Origin: Undaria pinnatifida
Taxonomy: Eukaryota; Sar; Phaeophyceae; Laminariales; Alariaceae
Length of the DNA stretch: 64,000 bases
Assembly: GCA_012845835.1 (NCBI GenBank)
Contig: JABAKD010000009.1
Span: 13,111,955 to 13,175,954, forward strand
Reading direction: 5' to 3'
Shown here in pieces: positions 57,582-64,000 of this stretch. The notes under the pieces are model-generated. The model was given only the letters and a program-made list of their open reading frames with translations. It made no database searches and was not told the DNA's origin. Every line of letters starts with the position of its first letter. Within the stretch, counting starts at the first letter, position 1. The position numbers and the translations under genes were made by a program.

Positions 57582-57849
57582 ATATCACGAGAGCCGACCT
57601 AATGCTGGGTCGCTGGCCGGCTACTAACACTTGCCTCTTCTCTGGTCGCACAGCCTACACGGTACCGTCCCTTGCCCTCCGACGTGCGGGCTTACCTAGC
57701 TGCGCGAGTCAACCGAAGAGTAATGGCCACCAACTACCGTGTGGTGGACCGCTACCAGAGCATGGAACAACAACCCTAAATTCTTTCGCGTCCAAACAAA
57801 CCACGGGTTACGCCGCTTTCGGTTCCCGAAGGTCATAACCCTCTCCTTT
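57582..57849 (+). repeat. DIRS-like element direct terminal repeat, right copy
   Basis: Partner of 51436-51703 in the same orientation. Its right edge joins directly to the duplicated LINE segment. Confidence 0.9.
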
Positions 57850-57850
57850 T

Positions 57851-58052
57851 CGCTGGTGCTCTTGTCGAGAGTGGGAGCATAGCCTACAATGAAATACACA
57901 CCGTTAGATTCCCCTTTGAGTTGGATGCGAACCTCCATCAATCTAGCACTGATGCACTCAACCGCGACGTCGCCCTTATCCATCCCTGCCACGATATACT
58001 CTAACAGCTAAACCTACCCCGTGGTTCCCCTTCTTTTCGTGTTTTCCTCCGT
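57851..58052 (+). repeat. Duplicated LINE target segment, right copy
   Basis: Partner of 51232-51433. It continues rightward into the LINE 5' part. Together the two copies show that one LINE was split. Confidence 0.9.
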
Positions 58053-58500
58053 CTGCTCCTGAGCTAAGCACAACATACCCCGCCGCCGTAAAAGCACTTT
58101 GTCCATTGCGTCTCACCTCCTGCTATCCTATGATATCACAACCTGCGTCCTCGCAAGTCTTCAGTATCACCTCGGCGTGGCCTATGCCGTTCGTGCCCTT
58201 GAAAGCAAATGTGCGAACGTTGTACGTACCCACGACGAGTTTTCCTGCTCTCGACCTAGCCCTTGCACCTGTGTGAATTTTCTGAGCAGCCCTTCGAATC
58301 CTCCTGCGTCTCCTCCTCTTCTTCCGAGCATTCGACTTCCTCCCTTCCACCCTCCGTTTTTCCCAGACAGAGTATTTCCCCCTCTCCGTCTCCCTTCGCC
58401 CAGCCCGGTTCTTGCCCAAGTGCCAACGTGAAGGGGGCAGCAGTCCCGACACGCCACGTCCATCTCCTTCCCGACTTTGGTGCTTACTCACGTGGTTGAT
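57851..58500 (-). pseudogene. Decayed non-LTR retrotransposon, 5' part (endonuclease N-terminus)
   Basis: On the minus strand 58491-58123 encodes an Arg/Lys-rich N-terminus followed by KLVVGTYNVRTFAF and AEVILKTCEDAGCDIIG, the opening of an endonuclease/exonuclease/phosphatase domain. The next codon is TAG, where Leu or similar precedes QEVRR in this family. Homology continues (VVLSSGADGG, GNHGVGLAV) until a small deletion near 58006 shifts the frame. The reading then resumes as IVAGMDKGDVAVECISARLM in the duplicated target segment. The rest of the element lies at 51433-48416. Confidence 0.82.
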
Positions 58501-60292
58501 CTTCTCCCCTGTTCGATACGAGCCCCAGCTTTCCGCGGCGGTGATGCGACACTGCGTCCGCAGGCAAGGCTGCTGCGTTAAGAAATTCCGCGAGGAACTT
58601 TTTTGCCTTGTCGCTGGCTGTCACCGCCGGCCCGGCCATACCCGAGCGCTAGTTCAGCGCACGAGTACGGTTGACGCCACACACCCCCTCAGGGGCTCTT
58701 GCACGTTTTGGGCAAGCCTCAGGCCCGAGCACCACCCCGGCCGGGGAGCAGCCGAGGGTACTAGAGAGGGATGGATATCCTACAGCTAGCTGACGAGTTA
58801 GAGGCGGGCAAGAGGTGCATCTTGAATTTTTCTTTCAAGTACTTACTGCTGCGTCACAGACCTATCAACCTTCACCGTTTGCATGTTGTATGACCACATA
58901 CATGCAACTCTTCCTCGAACCTCTGCGGCAGCCTGCAGAGGGGGCAGAGTTCAGCGTGCAGAAAAACACTCAATATAATAGTGCTCCCGCCCCCTCGTGT
59001 GGCACCACTTGAAGGACCCTGCGCAGAGCTCTTCCCCCCATGGCCGGTCAGTATGCCTCTCTGGGTGTGCTGATCCCGGAATCCGGGTCGATTTGTTTTT
59101 GTTGGTTGACCTCGCTGGTGCGGGATGCATCACAGCAGCCGGCAGCCGCGCAATGCCCTGTTCTACTGACTGGTAGAATTGTGGCCTCGGGCAAAACCTA
59201 ACCTCGGCCGACTCTAACGGTACTCGTCGAGGCGAAGCTCCTCCGAGGATCAAATGCATACGCCGGTGTGGCTCGCTCTGCTGCCCCAGCTGTCTCTGCC
59301 TTGTGTCGTGTCTTGTCACAGATCTGCTGCGTTGTCGGTGCTTCTACGCGCGATTCACGTGATGTTGTGTATGTAGAATCAATGAGCAGGTGTCATTTCT
59401 CGTGTCGTTTGGGATTTGGTCTGCTTGATTTTGGTATATCTTCCTTGTACGTCCTCGTTCCATGGGAGTGTCTATGCGTGGGGAGTATGGGAGGGAGGGA
59501 ACTGGCTGTGATAATGGCACTAGTGCTATCTGTGACTGGGCACCTGAGGGGAAGGCGCTCAAGTGCTGGCTGCGGAGGTCGCCGTTGCTGCAACGTGTTG
59601 CGCGAATTCGCATCGTTTTTTTGGAATAACCCAACACAGCAGCTAGCTGTAGCTTCGATTATTTTACACCAAGACAGCAGGCAAATCGCACATCAAAATG
59701 TACCAGCAAATTATTGCGTATGGCCGGTCACCCATCGGTCAGTGTATTTTTTACGAAGATCAGGAAGTACTTCAATCAAATAAATCGGCGAACGCCATCC
59801 GCAGGAACTTCAAAATTTGAACAAATTTCCGGGACGGACATCACCGCGTGTTGAAATTTTACTACTACTGTATACACGTACATGCTACCAGTACACTATT
59901 CTATACCTGGTATATGTTTTTTTCGGAAATCTCACACACCAGAAGCGCGCAGAACGCTGCTTGCTATTGAGTTTTTTTTTGCCTACTTTATTCAGAAATT
60001 TGTATGTACATACAGTACCTAATCTGCCTCGTGGGGGTAGATTATTTTTTTGCTGGTTACGCACAGGGTTACGCAGTACATGTATAATAGTACCTCGGGT
60101 AGTACATTTATATTTGGGCCGTCCCTACACAACAGCACCTTCATTTTTTCCGATACACCACCCGGGTCATCAAGTAAATTGCAGTATAGCTGCATGCTTT
60201 ACGGTTAGGATGCGGGCGAACGCGCGGGGGTGCAAAATGCAAAAGCATCAGCCTGCTCTTGCGTCACCCTTCCTCAGAAGGGAAAACTCGTA
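58501..60292. other. Unassigned stretch right of the LINE
   Basis: It begins with probable LINE 5' flank. A 171-codon plus-strand frame at 59268-59783 shows no family motif, and minus-strand frames overlap it. One TACCTGGTA motif lies at 59904-59912. I see no supported gene. Confidence 0.4.
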
Positions 60293-61074
60293 CTACATAA
60301 GAAACCACACCCCCCACAGAAAACCACACCCCGGTGACACTTTTTGACATTTCAAACGAGGAGGCGAACTATCACCCGGGTGACATAAAATAACACCCCC
60401 CCTGAGGTTACGCCGCATACATTCACGGGACCCCTCCTCCTATCACCGGGGTGATACAGCATGTGCCTGGGGATCACACACAACACGCACACCTTCTGTG
60501 TGCGGGGAAACACCCCGCGTAGAGACCTCCAACAATATGAACGTGGAGAGAGAACAGAATGCCGCCGCCAGCACCTCCGCTCCTTCGACAACTGCTTTAA
60601 CCGCAGCAGTGCCGGCGCGACCGATCACTTCGTTTTTTCCACGCGAGCAAACTTTTTCTACACCTGCGGCTCCTCCTGCTACTGTTCCTGCTGCTGCTGT
60701 TGAATCGACAGCAGCAGCAGCTGGTGCAGCAACAGGCGCCAATATGGCAGGTACCATTCCGTGAAGGCATTGCTATCACACCCCCGCAATACCACACCCT
60801 TTAACTGTGCGGCAGCAGTACGATTCGTTACAGGCAGCGTTATCATACCCCTTTTATCACACCTCTCATTACCACACCCCCTACGCCCTCCTGTGGGTGT
60901 GCGGAAGTGCTATCACACCCCGCTGTGTATCACACCCCCTCCGTGCTCCCTGCGAGCTGCACTGTATCACCCGGGTTACATAAGATACCACACCCTCCAC
61001 AGTATACCAAATCCGGTAAATATATATATTTTTAACCGCAATTTTTATCACCGGGGTGTGGTTTTCTTATGTAG
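60293..61074 (+). mobile_element. Unclassified TIR element with CACACCCC subterminal words
   Basis: The left end CTACATAAGAAACCACACC and the right end GGTGTGGTTTTCTTATGTAG are complements apart from one indel. About a dozen words of the form TATCACACCCC, ACCACACCCC, CACCCGGGTGACATAA or CACCGGGGTGATA in both orientations crowd both flanks of a central frame. That frame (60498-60764) gives an Ala/Thr/Pro-rich 88-residue peptide. No transposase, and no clear target duplication. Confidence 0.6.
60538..60764 (+). CDS. Short Ala/Thr-rich frame inside TIR-like element, doubtful
   Basis: From the ATG at 60538 the frame reads MNVEREQNAAASTSAPSTT and then Ala/Pro/Thr-rich sequence (ITSFFPREQTFSTPAAPP), 75 residues ending AGTIP. 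It is the only frame bracketed by the repeated words on both sides. The composition is low-complexity, and GCTGCTG-type triplets explain much of it, so coding status is uncertain. Confidence 0.25.
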
Positions 61075-61850
61075 CATACGGTACAGATGTCACAGAGCGA
61101 ACCAGATCAGAGTGCAGCGTGCTTACAGACCGTCTGCTAACATAACGACACCCTGATATTTCTCACTGCGGGAATCATGTACAGGTCTCATTCAGGTTCT
61201 GTTCGTATATCAACCCCGTGGAAACTTGCCCACAAACGACGCAGATTGGTGAAAGCGGTCTGTGTGATTTGTTCGTTGACCTGACCTGTCCGACGAGTGG
61301 AATGCTTTCCGGTGCGGTCATAAGAGTCTGACTTGTCCTCTACCGCGGCAACAATAATCGGTTGTAAATATCTGCGATTCTCCCCGTACCCGGTACCTTT
61401 TGAATCGCCGTGATCACAAGTCAACGGAGAGGTGCTATCCACTGAAGGTGCCACTAAAGGGGATCCGTGTCGCCCGCAATTGCACGCATATGATGAGCAG
61501 CGCTCTGCATGCGATCCATCAGTTAGTTGTACGAAAGCGACCAGACTTGCCGTGCCCCTCGAAGGCAACGACGGGATCTGCGAATCCAGATCCGTGTTGA
61601 GGGCGAGAAGAGTGCTTTTAGTCCTGTGAAAAACGCTTTCCGGGCTCAGACATAACGGCGGAGACTGGGGCTCGGGAATACCGGAATGAACGCCTCAGGA
61701 GCTCCCCATTGAGCGGCGTTGGCTTAAGTATGCGGGAACGACGGCGGTAGAGGAGGCGGTGGTTCGCTGGAGTACGTGTGCGGAAGCCGTGGTGGAGCGC
61801 TCACGTGCGTATTGTAGGTTTAGGTTGCGGTGGTGCGTTGACGTACGCAG
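61075..61850. other. Unassigned stretch
   Basis: No gene recognised. A 126-codon minus-strand frame (61568-61188) lacks family motifs. GGATCC and other common sites occur, but no repeats stand out. Confidence 0.35.
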
Positions 61851-62576
61851 GTGAAGGTGCGCCGGTGTACATGGACAGACACGGAGTCGCCGAGAAACTG
61901 GTGCACCGGTCTGGAGGATCCTCGTGGCAGAGGCGGCGGGGGTGCTGTAAAACGGTTGATTGGCCCAGAGTATCTTCGTGGCGGGGGCGGGGGTGGCGCA
62001 GGAGGACCAGAAGGAGAAGGGGGCGCCTACAACGGTGGTCCTCGCCCAGGTTCACCATGTGGCGGAGGTGGCGGTGGTACTGTAAAATGGTGGACTGGGC
62101 CGGAGTATCCTGGCCGCGGTGAAGGCGACGGTGGTGCGGGAGTACCAGAAAAAGGGGAAGGGGGCGCGCCGACGACTGGTGTCTTCGAACCTGTGCATCA
62201 CTTTTTGGCACCGTCGGGGGGCGCCGACGACGGTGGTCTTCGTCCAGGTTCACCATGTGGCGGAGGAAACGGTGGTACTGTAAAATGTTGGACTGGGCCG
62301 AAGTATCCTGGCCGCGGTGAAGGCGACGGTTGTGCGGGAGTACCAGAAAAAAGGGAAGGGGGCGCGCCGACGACTGGTGTCTTCAAACCTGTGCATCACT
62401 TTTTCGCACCGTCGCCTTCGCCACGAGGATGGATGCTGCGTGCAAGTCCAGCATTTGACTGCACCACCCCCGCGGCCGCCACGAGGATAGTCCGGCCCAG
62501 TACACCTATTGATTTTTGGAATTGGCGTACTGATTTGGAGTATCATCGGGGCGGCGGTGGTGCTGTAAATGGTTGA
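61851..62576 (+). repeat. Imperfect tandem repeats with a 241-codon open frame
   Basis: Two long units (about 62040-62220 and 62225-62400) are about 90 percent alike. Both contain TGGCCGCGGTGAAGGCGACG and GCGCGCCGACGACTGGTGTC. Shorter related words recur on each side (CTGTAAAATGGTGGACTGGG, GAGTATCTTCGTGGCGG). The plus frame encodes Gly-rich repeats with GPEYPGRGEGDGGAGVPEK and GAPTTGVFEPVHHF. Minus-strand frames are also open, so the open frame by itself does not prove a gene. Confidence 0.6.
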
Positions 62577-63164
62577 CTGACCGGCAGCATCCTTGTGGCG
62601 AAAGCGGCGGTGATGCCCAAAAACGGTGTACTGGTGCGAAGACTTCGGTCGTCTGCGCCCCCATTCCCTTTCTGTTAAACGGGACGGACCGGGGCCGCCA
62701 GCAAGCAGCCTGGCTTGAATTACATTTGCGCAAATTCGCGTTCCGCTGCTGTGAACACTCAAGGCGGCATACCGGCAGGGTGTGATGGTCGGTGGGAGTC
62801 AAATTCAATGGCTGGCTGGGGCTGGTCGGTCCGTCGCCCTGTGCACTTACAGGCAGTCTACGAAGCTGTTTCATACCTGCCAGCGAAGGGGGCAAACCGT
62901 GCAAATATGGATCGGGGTGTAGGTGGATCACGAACCTACGAGCGTCTACGTGGCCGGTCGGCACGGGGACGGAGGTGAACTTGAGTCTACTGGCGGGGGC
63001 AACGGGCACATGCACGACGCGACCGATCGATGTGCTATGGCCAGCGGCGAGGGCGGCGAATAAGGGAGTGGAGGCAGGGGCGGGTTTTAGATCGCAAGGT
63101 GAAACGAGCGCGGCAGTACGAGCAAATACAATGCAATACAAACGGACTTCTCGTCATCATTAGA
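62577..63164. other. Unassigned stretch
   Basis: Overlapping frames occur on both strands (for example a 211-codon minus frame at 63141-62506). None carries a motif I recognise. Confidence 0.35.
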
Positions 63165-63450
63165 CGCCGTCAGCGCCGCGCCGACATGAACGATGCTTGC
63201 CGCGTCGTCCGAGGCTGCCTCACTGTCGTATGCCGCCTGAGCCAACTTTTCCTACAACGCTCGCTGGTTTGCAGCGGTCACCTGGCGAGCGCGGATGGCG
63301 TCCACCCGTGATTGAATCATTTTCGTCCGTGCTGGGTATTTTGCTTCCCGAGTCCGGCGGTCGTGAGCGTTGGCCGCGTGTTGCGCATACATCGGGTTGG
63401 AATGCGTGCTTATCCTGGCGTTGGGAGAAAGTGAGAGGGCACGCAAGATC
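63165..63450. repeat. Large inverted repeat, left arm
   Basis: Pairs with the complement of about 63725-64000. Shared words include CGATGC(T/G)TGCCGCGTCGTCC, GAGCGCGGATGGCG, and GTTGGAATGCG or GTTGGGATGCG. Similarity is patchy, roughly 70 to 75 percent by eye. The minus strand of this arm encodes a version of the peptide of the right arm (RVDAIRARQVTAANQRAL) broken by a stop. Confidence 0.7.
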
Positions 63451-63724
63451 TTCTGTTTTTTTTGAGCGGCCAAAAAAGCGCAACCGACCCAAGATTTTTA
63501 CTCGCGCGCGAGGAGGAAAGCGTTCTCGCTGGGGTGTGGATTATTTTGCCACCCGACACAGTGCCCAAATTGCTTGCGGCGTTCTCTCCTGCCGACCCCC
63601 TCCAGGAAGTTGCGACCACGCAGAAACCGATGCTACCTTCTGTGACTGCCAATCGGGCAGTCGCCGAACAGCTGACGGCAGAGGAGGAGACCTTCGCTCG
63701 TGTGGACGCTCGTGCCCTCTCTCT

Positions 63725-64000
63725 GTCCCAACTCCAAGGCAAGCGCGCATCCCAACCTGATGTGTATTCCAACATGGTGTGTGCGGAAGAGGCCGCCGAC
63801 GTCCCGACCACCGGGCTCGGGAAGTGGACCATCAAACACGCACGAAGGCGTATCGGCTTTGGGCACTGGTAGGCGCCATCCGCGCTCACCAGGAGGTGGC
63901 TGCCGTGAACCAGCTAGCGTTGGAGGAAGAGTTGGCTAAAGTGGGATTGGCCAGTGAGGCCGACTCGGACGACGCGGCACGCATCGTTTATGCAAGCGCG
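63725..64000 (+). pseudogene. Large inverted repeat, right arm, with coding-like frame running off the window
   Basis: On the plus strand 63851-64000 reads VGAIRAHQEVAAVNQLALEE and continues ELAKVGLASEADSDDAARIV to the window edge without a stop. The left arm encodes a degraded version. The sequence is helix-prone with a coiled-coil look. I do not recognise the family. It may be a duplicated gene or an element-borne gene whose body lies to the right. Confidence 0.35.

Larger units (their letters stand above)
51434..57850 (-). mobile_element. DIRS-like tyrosine-recombinase retroelement inserted in the LINE
   Basis: A 6.4-kb insert bounded by 268-bp direct terminal repeats, 51436-51703 and 57582-57849, that differ at one base. 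It is flanked by a 202-bp duplication of LINE sequence (51232-51433 and 57851-58052, four differences). Minus-strand order: tandem repeats (57400-56150), a gag-like region (about 55575-55118), reverse transcriptase, RNase H and tyrosine recombinase. RT plus RNase H plus tyrosine recombinase is the mark of the DIRS order. Its reverse transcriptase carries frameshifts and a stop. Confidence 0.85.

Noticed and set aside
59268-59783. 171-codon plus-strand frame
   Set aside because: No motif, mixed composition, and open frames on the opposite strand. Not supported as a gene.

Overview
This is a eukaryotic nuclear window, most likely from a stramenopile alga and possibly a brown alga (moderate to low confidence). 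It has widely spaced, intron-rich housekeeping genes. Many introns end in long C-rich tracts before AG. Tandem and dispersed repeats are abundant, and there are DIRS-type and LINE-type retroelements. Bacterial features such as operons are absent. Most long open frames are chance or antisense frames of repeats, so genes were built by joining exons at splice sites where family homology and phase agree.

Host genes, left to right: a YAE1-like gene (+, 1249-1795, 5' exon not found); EMC4 (-, 5181-3546, three exons); IWS1 (+, 12732-22586, eight exons, 663 codons, complete); and SBDS (-, 43319-27443, ten exons found, first exon missing). YAE1 and EMC4 converge, and IWS1 and SBDS converge. They serve separate core jobs: Fe-S maturation of a ribosome factor, ER membrane protein insertion, transcription elongation, and 60S ribosome maturation. 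A short putative first exon of an unrecognised gene lies at 47036-47188.

Mobile DNA: two copies of one terminal-inverted-repeat element (7441-11630 and 44763-46083) are flanked by TA. Each encodes the same small Cys/His-rich protein and no recognisable transposase. Copy 2 sits inside a member of another repeat family whose uninterrupted copies show the empty site. A decayed non-LTR retrotransposon on the minus strand (about 58500 to 48416) is split by a 6.4-kb DIRS-like tyrosine-recombinase element (51434-57850). That insert has 268-bp direct terminal repeats and an unusual 202-bp duplication of the target. Several foldback or MITE-like elements lie in introns. An unfamiliar repeat-rich element is at 60293-61074, and a large inverted repeat runs off the right edge.

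One short motif, TACCTGGTA or its complement, occurs about 20 times, roughly 40-fold above expectation. All counts and alignments were made by eye.
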